Part shown: positions 26,140 to 37,931 of the stretch, piece by piece
Layout: every line of letters starts with the position of its first letter
Numbering within the stretch: position 1 is the stretch's first letter
DNA from: Isoetes taiwanensis
Taxonomy: Eukaryota; Streptophyta; Lycopodiopsida; Isoetales; Isoetaceae
Length of the DNA stretch: 64,000 nt
Assembly: GCA_021234155.1 (NCBI GenBank)
Contig: JAJEKV010000002.1
Span: 10,109,031 to 10,173,030 of the forward strand
Direction of reading: 5' to 3'
The notes under the pieces: model-generated
Databases searched by the model: none
The model's input: only the letters and a program-made list of their open reading frames with translations
What the model was told of the DNA's origin: nothing
Translations under genes and position numbers: made by a program

Positions 26140-27717
26140 TGTGACGTTCCACATATTTATACGCTACATGACACGTCATTATGAATAATTAATGGCACAT
26201 TAATTATTCATAAGTTAAGGTTAGCTATGTTAATAATTCATTATTAAAGTGGAAACCTAACCTAAAACCCTAATTCGAATTTAGGGCTTAACCTAATATT
26301 AAAAAGGGCTAAAATACCAAATTAGCTAATATTAACCAACCTAAAATTAAGCCACGGCCCAAATCGATTGGGCAAGGCGGAGTTTCAATTTGGGACACCC
26401 AAATTGGGGTTGCACAAATTTGCCCCAATTCGATTTGGGGCAATTGGAGATGGAGGAGGAGATGCTTTGCCCAACCCCGAGATGTTTGTTTACCCTGTTC
26501 CGGCCGGAAGGACCTGGCGACCCTGAGGATAGATAGTGGAGCTAGCTATGGTTCGGTTAGTACATAGTTAGCTTAGTTGTGATTCTAGAAGGCTAGCGCC
26601 TCTGTCAGGCTTCTTTGCTTGTCTCGATGATGATTAACCCTTGTTTGATAGTTAGAACTGTTCTCAACTATTAATTATGCTCTGTGATGGATGGATGGAT
26701 GTATCTTTGGTAGTATCTCCTTAGTTCTTCCGAGCGAGGGGATTAAGGGGGTAGAGACCCTGTATGACCTATGTTCATTAGTAATGCGTTCCTAGTATCT
26801 CCCATACTACCCGTTAACTGCGGCCTGTGCACAAGATCCCACCGAGCTGTGGAATCTATGGCGTGATTGAAGCACGGATAAGGGGCCGTAGTGATGAAGT
26901 GTGGGGTGGGGTCTCGCTGAGCATAAAAGGCTACGGGGACTCCTTGATGAGCTAGGCACGATAGCTGGCCGCTGAACCAGGCGGGTATGGAGTCCGACAC
27001 TCCCACAGGTACGTGGTGTGATCATCCCGTACTTTGAGTAGATTTAGGGGAGTAGGTCTGGTGCGATGCGGGGTCAGCCGATGCGACGCACGTATTCTCT
27101 AGCTCACCCATGGAATCATCTGCGACTGGGAAGGGACACTTCCCTAACCTGCCCTCATCGGACCCGCGGAGATGTAACCCGAGTAGTCTCGGCGGGTGAT
27201 GCCTTGGGATTCCGCCTCCTGGCTACAATGGCGCCATAGCTTGATTCAGCTCATCTGCAAAGTGTGCACAGGAGGGGCGGATGGAGTGGACAACCCTAGC
27301 CAGCGTTTCTATGCCAGCCAACGCCCGGGGTTATACCTCTTTTCTGGCGATCTCTTGAGACCGAAAGTCGATCCATCCTCCAGAGTCCGAGCCGGGTAGA
27401 ACCCGGGGTTTGGGGTGTTTTCCTTAGCATTAGATGTATCTTCTCTTTATCATCGGTTGGATGGATGTGCCACCCTTCGTGGTGGTTATTTATTATATGA
27501 TTATGCTGTGTGCTAACCTTGTATTCACACTTCCGCGACATAGGAGTCCCATTGAAGGCATGGGCCGAATGACACCTCCGTGTCCTTCACCCGGGAATCC
27601 TTCTATAGATGGCCCGAGTTAGACGGAGGGCCCTGTTCATGGTGAGCTGGTTGCCATGGGAGGGGAAGTCCTCAGATGTATCGTCCGGGCCGCCATTATA
27701 TGTTCGGGGCGTCCACA
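26140..27717 (+). repeat. Right LTR, 1578 bp
   Basis: Matches the left LTR from TGTGACGTTCCACA to CGTCCACA. It is followed directly by the target duplication TTCTC. Confidence 0.9.
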
Positions 27718-27722
27718 TTCTC
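27718..27722. repeat. Right target-site duplication TTCTC
   Basis: Identical to 16649-16653 and contiguous with the right LTR end. Confidence 0.88.
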
Positions 27723-27744
27723 CGGTTTGCTCGCCCCATTCGGG

Positions 27745-28125
27745 CGAAGCTCGCTCTTGCACACACGCCGCCATAACCCGGGTAATAAAAATTTGTGGGT
27801 TCTTATCTTTGTGTCTCTGTGGCCATGGCGTGATTTCGAGCAAAGAAATGCACCTCCGGTGTAATTTATCATTATTCATTCGAGGATTTGCGAGAATAAA
27901 AAAGATTGAGCGAAAGATTGAACATATTGTCCGGCGAGCTCTGCTCTTGCACACCGCCGCCATAACCCAAGTAACAAAACTTTGTGGGTTCTTATGCTGC
28001 GTCTCTCTGGCCATGGCGTGGTTCTGGAGCAGCAAATGCACCTCCAGGTGTAATTTATCATTATTCATTCTGAGGATTTGCGAGAATAAAAAGATTGAAC
28101 AGAAAGATTGAATATATTGTCTATA
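27745..28125. repeat. 190-bp tandem repeat, two units
   Basis: gctcttgcacac recurs at a period of 190 bp (near 27753 and 27943), and both units end around gaaagattgaa then atattgtc. A third start may be present at about 28128 (ccagctctg). The long minus-strand frame across it is a by-product of the repeat. Confidence 0.85.
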
Positions 28126-28161
28126 GCCAGCTCTGTCACCTCTATCCCTGTATACACACAG

Positions 28162-28273
28162 TGAGGCTATCATGTGAAGCATTAGTTGACTTCTGGTCTG
28201 CTCTTGGTGAGGAGACAAGACACTTTCTTCTACGAATGAAAGAAGACGACTTCATTGAGAAACTTATATTCAG
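28162..28273 (+). pseudogene. Exon-like fragment of a conserved plant gene (unidentified)
   Basis: An acceptor-like cacacag ends at 28161 and a donor-like gtatgc starts at 28274. The 112 bases between translate as a compact acidic segment including EETRHFLLRMKEDDFIEKL. Both splice edges and the amino-acid pattern look like a genuine exon. It recalls a motif in plant proteins of unknown function, but I cannot name the family with confidence. No matching neighbouring exon is visible: upstream is the 190-bp tandem repeat and the LTR element, and downstream sequence shows no continuation. It is probably a fragment left by rearrangement, or one exon of a gene whose other exons are too short for me to recognise. 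Confidence 0.45.
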
Positions 28274-30357
28274 GTATGCATGTGAAAATGACAATGATTT
28301 ATTGTTTGCTATAGTTAATGGCCAAATGGCAGGACCATGGAAACAACCAATTGCCTTCATGTGTTCTGTTTATATGGCTATGTCACCCATTGTCAATAGG
28401 ATGTCCTCTATATGAACTAGTCAGCGGTATGTGCTGGAAAGCAGCAAAGAAATGTAGTTGCTGTCTTTAGTGGTGTTGTGTTTCCTTCTGGAATAAAGGA
28501 ACTAGTTTATACTTTGTGTTGAAGAGACAGTGGTGCATGCAACATTCCAAAAGTTCCTTCAATTCTATTCCTACAAAATGACACATCTCAGCCTTTGAAG
28601 GTTCTCGATGTTTACCAATGACTTGCAGGTGTAAACTGGCCTCCATTTCTTAAAGTCCTCTCATGGCACAGTCATCTGCATTTTGCAGCGGCTGAATTTG
28701 GAGAGAACTCAACCAATTGATCTGTTTTCAGATCATTTTCTATATTTCTAAAATGCATCTGAAACAACTCCATCTCGATGCCTTTGTTTTATATAATAGT
28801 CTTAATACTGGCACTTGAACATAACCTCAAATTTTTGATACAAAACTTGAAATACAGATTTTGTAAGTCCATGAACTGGAGAAAGAAGCTTATTGTTGCC
28901 ATGTTTAGTTGATTTGATTTTCATAGTGCATGCTCCAGAGGCAGTTTTTTTGATGCAATGGACCTTTGACCATTGTGCAGCAGGAATTTATTAACTACTT
29001 GACAGACTAGGCTTCCCTTTTGCTTGCTAATGTGGACTGGATTTCTGGACTAAAAATCTATTTGTCTCTGACACTAGGCACAATCCATGCAACTGTAATT
29101 TTGCAAATACTGAGTGCAGGAAATAAATGGACCACATGAGACTCACTCATGCATGTTGTAACTCCAGATTGTATGGCTCTTCACGAAGAGAGTAATTTTT
29201 TTGACGTGACCATGCAACCTTCTTATAGTTCAAACTTTTATACTAAGTCCAATCTCTATTCTGTAGGTGGTTGGAGATGTAATCTTTCAATTTACATTTG
29301 GGATGAAGGCATGGACTCCGTTTCATTTGATTTATCAGTGTACTTTTTGAGATCGATCACAATTGTGCAATTGGTGGCCAGGTCTGACGCCTGAAAGTAG
29401 TGTGGAACATGCCCATAAACTTAACAGTCTAATTTCTTAGATGTGAGAAATTACACATGCACATAAACTTGACAGTCTAATTGCTTAAATATGGGAAATT
29501 ACATGACATTAACCTCTCACAACGGATTGATGATGAATATAGAAGCTTAAAAAAAAAAAAAAAACTAAAACTAAAACTAAAACTAGCAGTAGGGCAGGGG
29601 CAAAGGGTTGGGTGAAGAGTGAAAGGAAAAAATTACATTTTATATGGCTATAAATTTAGGACTAAGAGAATTGCCGTTGTTGAAAAGCATTGGTTGACAG
29701 GGCAGTATTAAGCCACACAATGCACTCAACATGAAAAATGCTTGGAGTCGACTTCACTGTATACTTGACCAACCAGAACAGGTGGATGAAACTATTTGAA
29801 CTATGTGTAATACGACAATAAAGAACAACATGACAAAATCGGAAGCATTCATATGCCAAGCTCTTCAATAATAATAGGAAGAAATATATCGATACCTAAG
29901 AAAATATGCTAAAAGCAAAGATACGCAATCTGCATGTCCATCGAGATAACAAATATAAAACTATCAATACAAACCAGTGGCACTCATCTACTTTAGGAGC
30001 ATGAGAACTCGAGACAACAACGTGGTGTTAAATCCTGTATGTTCAATTATTTCAAGATTGCATTTTGCTTTGCGCACTTTGAATTGTCACAAATCCATTA
30101 CTAATCAAGGTCTGAAATTTATGTTAAATCTAACTTCACAGGGAACAAGAGAAATGTTCGCGGCAGCCAAGACCGCCGCGATAAATTTCTTGTTATGTAT
30201 AATGACATACCTCCAACTTTACCCATCAATTTCCATATTATAACGAAGAAGCTTTGAAGTTTATAATATATTTCAAGTGCAGTTATCTCAAGATTACAAA
30301 GTTAGCTTATGTTTGGCTCTTTTCTTCTCTCTGATCATCTTCATCTACTCAATCTAT
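28274..30357. other. No recognisable gene; small repeats
   Basis: It contains a 48-bp tandem repeat at about 29408-29503 (catgcccataaactt and catgcacataaactt) and an A-tract followed by (AAAACT)n at 29549-29585. No supported exon follows the fragment at 28162-28273. Confidence 0.5.
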
Positions 30358-30385
30358 GCCCAGCAATGCTGGGCACCATTACTAG
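30358..30385 (+). mobile_element. Helitron 3' terminus
   Basis: A perfect hairpin, GCCCAGC-AAT-GCTGGGC (30358-30374), is followed by seven bases and CTAG, then T. A hairpin just before CTRR with insertion between A and T is the hallmark of Helitron 3' ends. The complete Helitron at 51255-52190 has the same architecture with the related stem GCCCGGC. The 5' end could not be located. The terminus abuts the TAGAA-type tail of a LINE at 30386, so the Helitron probably inserted into that tail. Confidence 0.65.
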
Positions 30386-32200
30386 TAGAATAGAATAGAA
30401 TAGAATAGACTTTTTAACGTCTATGAAGACCAAGAGGCCATGGGACCCATACAATAGCCTAGTACAACCATTACTACTAGGTTAAAAAAAGCCTTGCCTT
30501 AAAAGGTTTTCAAGGTAAAAAACCTTTGCAGTAAAGATGATACTAGACAAGCAAGTAGAAAATATAAGTAGGCGATGATTATTGGGGGCTCAATAATTGA
30601 AGATGCTCATCCAGAACCTCAAGTATGAATAATGCCAAGTCATGCACAGATGGGGCTCTGAGAAGTTGTGGAAACGTAGAATGGAATGCTGAAGTCAAAT
30701 AACGGTTCCTAACCATCTCAAAAGCAGGACACCTTAGCATAGTATGGCTTTCATCTTCAATAAGCTGTAACTGGAAACATGCACATAATCTCGCTTCGTG
30801 TGGCAATTGCAGCCGCTCCCATCTACCTTCTACAGCTTGTGGGACCCTGTGAAAATTGATGCAATGGCTACAAGATTTCTCCTGGACAAGGAAGCAAACA
30901 AATAAGCTTGTGGTCCTAGTGCCAAAGTGGGATTTTTGTGTGCATGATAACGACCAGTTTTAACTTGGGCTAAGGTAACTGCATCCCACATCTTCTGAGA
31001 AAAACGACCATTGAGATATTGTTGCAAAAGCTCAAGATCAGAACTAGCAAGCACCATGCAGTGTTCCGGTTTCACAGACCAGCGGGCAAACCATGCATTA
31101 CAATTCTCTTTCCAACATCGTTTCAAATGCTGGGGAGATTCAACTATGGTAAACATGAGAAGAGGGTACCTATCATCATCCATGTGATGCACTTTGCTGA
31201 TACAGTGGAGATGGCGCTTCATGGCAGAATATTGAAAAGGCCAAAACCCTGTCGCTTGTAAAAGAATAGCATAGGGCACTGTAGTTTTGACTCCTAGGTT
31301 GTACGTGAAAAAGGACTTTTGCACCCGTTCCAAGCTCTCCCAAGCACTAATACTAATGGCAGGTCCCCATACTTCAGAACTGTACAGTAAAATAAGTTCT
31401 ACCAAAGCCCGAAACAAGTGGCCTTTCTATGACCAATCATGAATCTCTGCTCGAAAATAGCTGTTTTGCATTGGATAGAGTGCTCTCCAGCTAGCAGTCA
31501 CATGCTTGATAATACGATGTTCCCAAAGTGCGTTCTTACAGAACTCTACACCAAGATACTTGTAGCTATCTACAACTTCAACTTTGTGGCTATCATAGTG
31601 AAAAGTTGGAATAGTATGCTGACAAGATTAAAGTACAAGAGCTTGGTCTTTTGGAGGTCAATATGCAAGCCTGTGTTCTCACAAAAACTGTACATAGCAT
31701 GAAATGTTATTGTATACTAGAAGCGATATGTGCCATAAGCGAAACATCATCATCATACATAAGTTGCCTGATGATATAGTGTGCTAAATGTGGGCCTCCG
31801 CCACCATGGTAATCAAGCCATTCTTTCAATTGATCAATGTACAAGCCAGAGTGTAGGAGATAGAGAGCAACCTAGTTGTACTCTAATATTGCTAGTGATT
31901 TGGGTATCCGATGCTGGAAACTTAGCAAAGACCCTTTCATAGAACCAATAAACTGCATTTTGAAGATCTTGTGGAACTGCAAGTGCCTGCAAGCACTGCC
32001 AAAGAAGTTCCCGAGGTATGTATCAAAGGCAGAAGTAAAATCCACAAAGCATATGTAGATGTGTTGTTTCAAGCTTCGACTATGTTCAATAAGCATGTGC
32101 AATGTGAAAATATGGTCTATTGTAGAATGGCCTGGACGAAAGCGTGCCTATCCTACAGCACGTACACTAGTATCTTCTGCCATGATGTCAACTGCTTCTA
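30386..32200 (-). mobile_element. 5'-truncated LINE, reverse transcriptase to C-terminus
   Basis: Read on the minus strand from about 32170: an RT block with FRPGHSTIDHIF and CFVDFTSAFDT, then an active-site region with the variant MYDDDV (near 31750), then a long thumb and connector frame at 31417-30830 containing LLYSSEVWGPAI, and finally a zinc-knuckle-like tail (30806-30579) with C-x-C and HTMLRCP. Several frameshifts and stops separate these blocks, so the enzyme is dead. The 3' end (30386-30560) carries the GGGTCCCAT block and a TATTC-type tail. No endonuclease domain is present, which fits 5' truncation during insertion. The C-terminal style resembles the fragment at 44356-44922 and differs from the LINE at 57480-62385. 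Confidence 0.8.
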
Positions 32201-33110
32201 AGTGACATCCATTTCCTCCTTTTGCATTTCTTTTTCCCTCAACCACATACTCGTTGCCATGTGTTCCCTTTTTAGTTGCGAAAGGTACTACCTTTTATAT
32301 TGACATCTATTTCTTTTACTCTGTTGCTTTTTTTTCTTAATGATAGTTGACCCTTCCTTGCTTTATCTTCAACGTATAGGTGACTATAATAATTGCCCTA
32401 TTAATAATAATTGGACAATGGTCTCTATATTGCCAAACGTCATTTTATTTTTACTGACTTACATAGTATTAATGGTTTTGCTTTGACAATCGTACCATTT
32501 TTTATTAAAACTTTTTTTCTGACGAAAATTTTGGTAAAAAACATTTGCAAGCATAATCAGACCTACCTCCCCATGATCCTTACATATCCTTTTTACACAT
32601 TGACATAGATGATATTTCTACCTCCATCGAAACCAGCATTTAAGACTATCTACCCATGCATCTACATCGAAAAATCCATTCCAGTTTTCTTATTACATAG
32701 TGCACTGAAAGAGATTGCCATTACTTTTCATTGCTCCCAACTATGTTTGCATCGGAGTGACCAGATACAACATGATTTAATAGTTCATAGGCTAAAGTGT
32801 AGTTTTATACATGAATGTATTTTGATAGTAAATATTTTATTGGTTGGTATAGGCGCATAATGAAACCTCTTTAATCTTGCCCTCGTCTCCCTCGTCTATA
32901 GGGCAATGAGCCAAGGAAAAACTACTAAAATGCCCTATTAGTTTTTCAAAATTTCCAAATGCCCCTAAAAATGGAGTATTTTGATAAAATAGCAATAATG
33001 ATCTCTATGATTGCTCAAATAAGGAGCTTTCACAATACATTGTAAGAAATTTCTTGTAGAATACAATTAGCTAGTAAATATAATGCATAAAGACAACTGG
33101 CCAAAATTGG
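32201..33110. other. No recognisable gene
   Basis: AT-rich sequence with short frames only. Nothing was recognised. Confidence 0.5.
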
Positions 33111-34985
33111 GATCAACTTATGAATTTGAACTGCAAGCCTATCTAAATACAATTTATTCTCTTAACTATGATAGACCATATGAATTATAGTACTGCATTA
33201 CGCAAAATAACCTTTATTTCAATAGACATTTTGGTCAATTTCCCTTTATTCTCGTTTTGGTAAAATTCCAATCGGGATTGGATCTACAAGTTACAACATT
33301 TTGAATTTTTAAAGAATATCCCAACTCATAAGCCTCTACAATTGTGGAAAATGTATGGGATAACATAAGATTGTCAATGGTTAAGGTGTTGTATTCGTAT
33401 AAAAAATAGTAGGAAAATTACGTGGCTGGGCTAGTTTGACCCAAGCAAATAAAACTGACTTTTTATAGGTAGCCTTCTTAAATAGTGAATGAGGTCAAAA
33501 AAAGTTGGCAATGTTTATTTTAGATAGTTCTATTTTGGTTATTAGGTAATGTAGGGATTTTCTTATTTAGGGTTATGCTTGAAGAAACATGCCAATACAC
33601 CGAAAGAATGCTAGATGCTGCTCTGCCTTCGTCAAAACCTGCCGCTGAGGTTTCTTGCAGGATTTGTGGAGGTAGCGATCCATCGGTCTGGCTCCATTTC
33701 GTTCAACATTAGTTACGGCATCAGGTTGGCCATAGCCTTCACATAGCGCAGCAGGTTTCACCATAGATTGGCATTCTGTCTTTGTTTCAAAAATAGCATG
33801 CATGTAATGCTTCCATCGCACAAGGAGTATTCAGGACTGTCATGAAAATATTGTTGTGGCAGAAGAATCCCAAAGCTGTAAATGTCCGATTTACAACTAG
33901 CATTCCAGCAAGAAGGAATTCTGGTGCAGTAGATCTGACAGTGCCTTTGAATATTGACATGGCAGGGCGTTTGTGTATCTTTAGTGACCTTTGACATGCC
34001 AAATTTACCATTTGGGCATGTAATAGAACATTAGCAGTCTTCACATCCCTGTTTAAGATTGGTTGTTATTCAAAATATCAGAATTCTGTAATTTCTGCAG
34101 TTTTACTTTGCTTAGTGCTCATGCTCTTGGCGCTGGTTACAAACACTTAAAATTTGAAGGATTAACATACAGGCTTGGCTTGGTGCTATGGTATCTCAGT
34201 TTCGGTTCCTGTGTTTCCTGTGTTTGGATGAGGATGCTGGCACAACCATGATTTTTTGGGTTGAGGCGCATGGAGAGGGCAGGTTTCTTGGTGGAATTTA
34301 CAGGTCCCTTGTTGACAGTGCTTCTTCACCGAGCCGATTATAATTTGTGTTTTTGGCTGGAGATGTGAAGGGCTATCTTCTTTATTTTGTCATGATAATG
34401 GAGTTGCAAAGGTTGATTCTTATATAGGACTATGAGAAGGTGTATTTTTTCATATCTGGATTTGTGAACATGGTTGTGTAAGGAGCCAGATCTGCCATAT
34501 GTTCCATGCAAGATGTGTGGTGCTTGTTTGCCTTATATTCGCTCACGTCTTTGTTGTAAATATTCTTTTATGCTTGTGCTATGGCATTGAAGGCATACAT
34601 GAGTAGACAAGCATATATGCAAATTGTTTGAATAATAAAGTTTCAAATCTATAAATAATATTTGACTTGTTCATTGAATATGCTGAGGTGGAAAATCCAA
34701 TTTGACCCCATCAAGTTTTCAATGGACGGCGGGGAATGTAACAAAGGGAATATGTGTGAGAATATTATCTAAATCAATAGCCAAAATTTCATTATAAGAG
34801 AAACCAACCAAATAACAAAGGAGCATATAACTTATGAATTTGAAATACAAGCCTATTTAAAATGAAATTGATTTCATGGTATATGATTTATTCTCTTAAC
34901 TATGATCGGCCACATGAATTATAGTACTGCATTAAGCAAAATAACCTTTATTTCATGTATAATATAGTCGTTTGCCCTTTATTTT
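33111..34985. repeat. Diverged direct repeats flanking a kinase fragment
   Basis: About 33115-33250 and 34835-34985 share attctcttaactatgat, catgaattatagtactgcat and aaaataacctttatttca in the same order. The spacing is roughly 1.7 kb. They could be remnants of LTRs, or of a segmental duplication. The right copy has a 25-bp insert. Confidence 0.6.
33780..34060 (-). pseudogene. Protein kinase domain fragment, frameshifted
   Basis: Minus-strand translation gives, in order but in two alternating frames: RDVKTANVLL (the catalytic loop, RDVKxxN), FGMSKV (close to the DFG region), GTVRSTAPEFLLAG (the APE motif with its preceding activation segment) and KSDIYSFGILL (subdomain IX). At least two frameshifts separate these motifs. 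Only the middle of the C-lobe is present; no glycine loop, VAIK lysine or extracellular part was found. It resembles plant receptor-like cytoplasmic kinases, but the subfamily cannot be set. It is not functional. Confidence 0.75.
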
Positions 34986-37931
34986 ATTCAAAATCTTGCA
35001 ACTGCATAAGCAACAAATCATACCAATACTTACATACTTTGTCATCTTATCCACGCCTTATATACAACTTTCACACCTGAAAATAACTCACCCCCACGCC
35101 TTCTAGAATGCTCATTACACATTATATTTGTTCCAATTACCATAGTTCAGCTCATCCTTGCACATAACTCTCCTAAAGCATTACAGCCATAACCTAACCT
35201 ACTTGCTGAGGATGGTTAGCACATTCATCGCACCATGCATAGTAGGGGCATATGAGCGGGCAATACACCATGTAACAGACTAACAAATATCCAGGTTTTG
35301 AGACATAAGTACAAACCTAGGATTCTGATCCAGAGCCTTATGCAAATTGGTTGTCTTTACTTCACTGCTTGCACATTTCATTATAAGCCCCAAGTCGTCG
35401 TTCAAAGAGCGTATAAACACAATGGAAAACGTAAACTTTGCATCTTGCTCTATAAAATTAATATTCATGAAGAATATACACATGGTCAATATATCTTTCA
35501 GGTTTCATTGGCAGCTATTGTAGATGAAAGTAAACCCAGTTAAGGAGAGTTTGCCCGTTAAAACTGCCTGAGGAGCTTCGCATAAATATAATATTCTTCA
35601 CCCTTCATGAAAGGACAGTAAACAGTCAGAATATAATACCTTCCTCCCAATTTAACTGAAAGTCTCGACATCTAAAAGCTTCTGCTTCAATATCCCAAGC
35701 TTCATATGACTAGCCTTAATTCTTTTTTCCCTAACGGCTGCATTACTACTGCTAGTGTTATAACATTAGCCATTATTTTTGCTAATGCATTTCATGGTAA
35801 CAAAAACATATGATGCTGGGCCAGCAATTAAATTAAGGTGTCTAGCTCATTAAACATAATGTGGTGGTTATTGAACGCGATCTCGGTGAATCCAGGAAAC
35901 CCAAATGGCAAGACAGCTAAACAATTGTTCTCCCAAGGTTAATCCAATAAATAAATCAGAAACTATTTTCAGTAAAATCAGGCATCACTCGCATCTAACA
36001 TTCTGTAACACTTCAACTACAACCTGAAGTACCAAATCCTATATATAGGGAATATATCCTGTACAATCACAACCAACCTCTTAAAAAAAACTGTGATAAA
36101 CCACGGCTGCTACTCATGCTGAAAATCTACATCAAATACTTGGCATAGTGCAAATAGCCAGCAGTATTTTAGACACCAACTGTTACTTCTTGTGAAACTA
36201 ATCAACAAAATCATAAGAAATTCATTATCCCAGTCAAACCAGGCATCATTTGCACCTATGCTTCGTCTACACTCTGAACTACCCAATTCTACATGGGGGA
36301 TATATCCGTGTATAATCTCAACAAAGCTCTTAATGTGATGATAAGCTGCCAACTTGTATAACTGCTGCTCATGCTGAGTATCTACATACATCCATACTTG
36401 GCATAATGCAAATAACCAGCAGTATTTTAGAGAAGATCCGTTACATCTTTCAAAAGTAATCAGCAGAAATTATGGGAATCACTAAGGCTCTATTGCTTTA
36501 CTATATGTGTTATCTACGTTCTCCAACTCCAGATCTAAGAACATACAAATTTTTTTTGTATGTCTCATAAGCATATAAGCCCATTGAGAATGCTTTACCT
36601 TAGTACTAAAGCTCCCTTTCCCAACAGCTTACCCGTATCTGCAAAACATATGAGCCATGTTAGCTCATCCACGCCACATATAAAAAACAAGCCAAAGTTA
36701 TAAGCAACAAAACCACAAAGCTTCATGGTTAACACCACTGGATAGTCAGAAAATTTGTCAAATCAGGGCTATTGGACCAAACCAAAAATAAAAGTATGTC
36801 TGTTAGTTTACATGTACCTGATTGGAAGCAATTCAAAATGTCAGTCTTCACATGTCAGTGGAAGTCACGACCATGCATGTCTGTCTAGATTATCCACCTT
36901 CCAGACGGTTCTATATGATAACATAAAACCCTTGAAGAATAACATGGAACTCGTCATGGATTGTTAACAAGACCTAAAAGCTGTGACAATTAATAGGGAA
37001 GAAAGGAATTTCATTTTCCTGCTAAAAGATGGCAAAAGCAGATTTAAGAGGGGGGATAAGATAATCGTTAGAAACCTCAAAAGAAAGTCAAAATGGCTGT
37101 GATTGGAGTCAACACATCGAAGGAATCTCCCAGTACACAATTCCAACATCAGTCAGACATGAATTTTATGGTATATAATAAAGCACCGATAATCAACCAT
37201 GGCTTATGTCATTGTAATTAACCATTACCATAAGATTACAATAAATATTTGAAGCATCTTCCATAAGAGACTGAGTAATTGTCAGCAGAACAGGCGCTTC
37301 AATAATCTGACAATCAAGATGGCAACGACGCAGCCCAAAAGCAGCCCATCAAATATTTATTGTCAACCCATTCATCTGAACATAATACTCAGTCAATACT
37401 CTCTGCAAGGTCTGATCAAAACTGCTCCAAAGCCACTAGCGCCATCGACATTTTTCACTACATGTGTAATAGTAGTCCTGGTAAAAAGTCAATATAGACT
37501 AAACTATAGATCATCCTGAGCCTGAACGGTCTCTTATTTGAAGGCCAGATAAAAAGGCAAAAACCTACTCCCAAACTCGCAGCACTGTCAATATTTCTCG
37601 AGGTCAACGCAACTTCACAACTTCATGAGACCTAGTGGTCCGTTAGTTAACTAATCACTCCGTAGAGACAAGCAATGGACTATTTTGAGCTGACGAACAA
37701 GTTTCAAATCAGTGTTATGGATCTCCAGCTACTGACACTTTAGCTACCAGATATTATTCCTAGTAGTTAAATCCTGCCTTAGAGCAAGCTTGTTGACTCC
37801 ACCTTCAATGTAAGAATAGCTGAAAAACGCATGTAGCAAGAGCCAATGTGGCAGTCCATGTCCCTTGCTATGGCTTAAGCTTCAGATTTTATGACATAAA
37901 AGCTGCAATCCCAGCTCATCCAAATGCAGAA
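34986..37931. other. No recognisable gene; 3' flank of the KH gene
   Basis: AT-rich sequence with an approximately 255-bp diverged tandem duplication at about 35970-36440. The part next to 37932 probably holds the 3' untranslated region of the KH gene, but I see no decisive polyadenylation signal. Confidence 0.5.
35970..36440. repeat. Diverged tandem duplication, about 255 bp
   Basis: atcaggcatcactcgcatct (35979) corresponds to aggcatcatttgcacctatg (36241), and gctgctactcatgctga (36106) corresponds to ctgctgctcatgctgag (36362). agccagcagtattttaga near 36158 recurs at about 36415. Confidence 0.65.

Larger units (their letters stand above)
16654..27717 (+). mobile_element. Complete non-coding LTR retrotransposon, 11.06 kb
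   Basis: The element starts TGTGACGTTCCACA and ends CGTCCACA. It is flanked by a perfect 5-bp target duplication, TTCTC, at 16649-16653 and 27718-27722. The left LTR (16654-18211) and right LTR (26140-27717) are similar throughout but differ by many small indels. A tRNA-Met-like primer-binding site follows the left LTR, and a polypurine tract precedes the right one. I find no intact gag, protease, reverse transcriptase or integrase frame in the roughly 6.4 kb between 19760 and 26139, so the element is non-autonomous or very decayed. The last 27 sense codons before the right LTR (stop TGA overlapping its start) could be the end of an old pol frame, as in Ty3/Gypsy elements; that is inference. 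The region 17490-19757 contains an internal tandem duplication. Confidence 0.9.

Noticed and set aside
27637-28218. 193-codon minus-strand open frame
   Set aside because: It runs across two units of the 190-bp tandem repeat and into the exon on the other strand; the repeated peptide reflects the DNA repeat, and no motif or splice context supports it.
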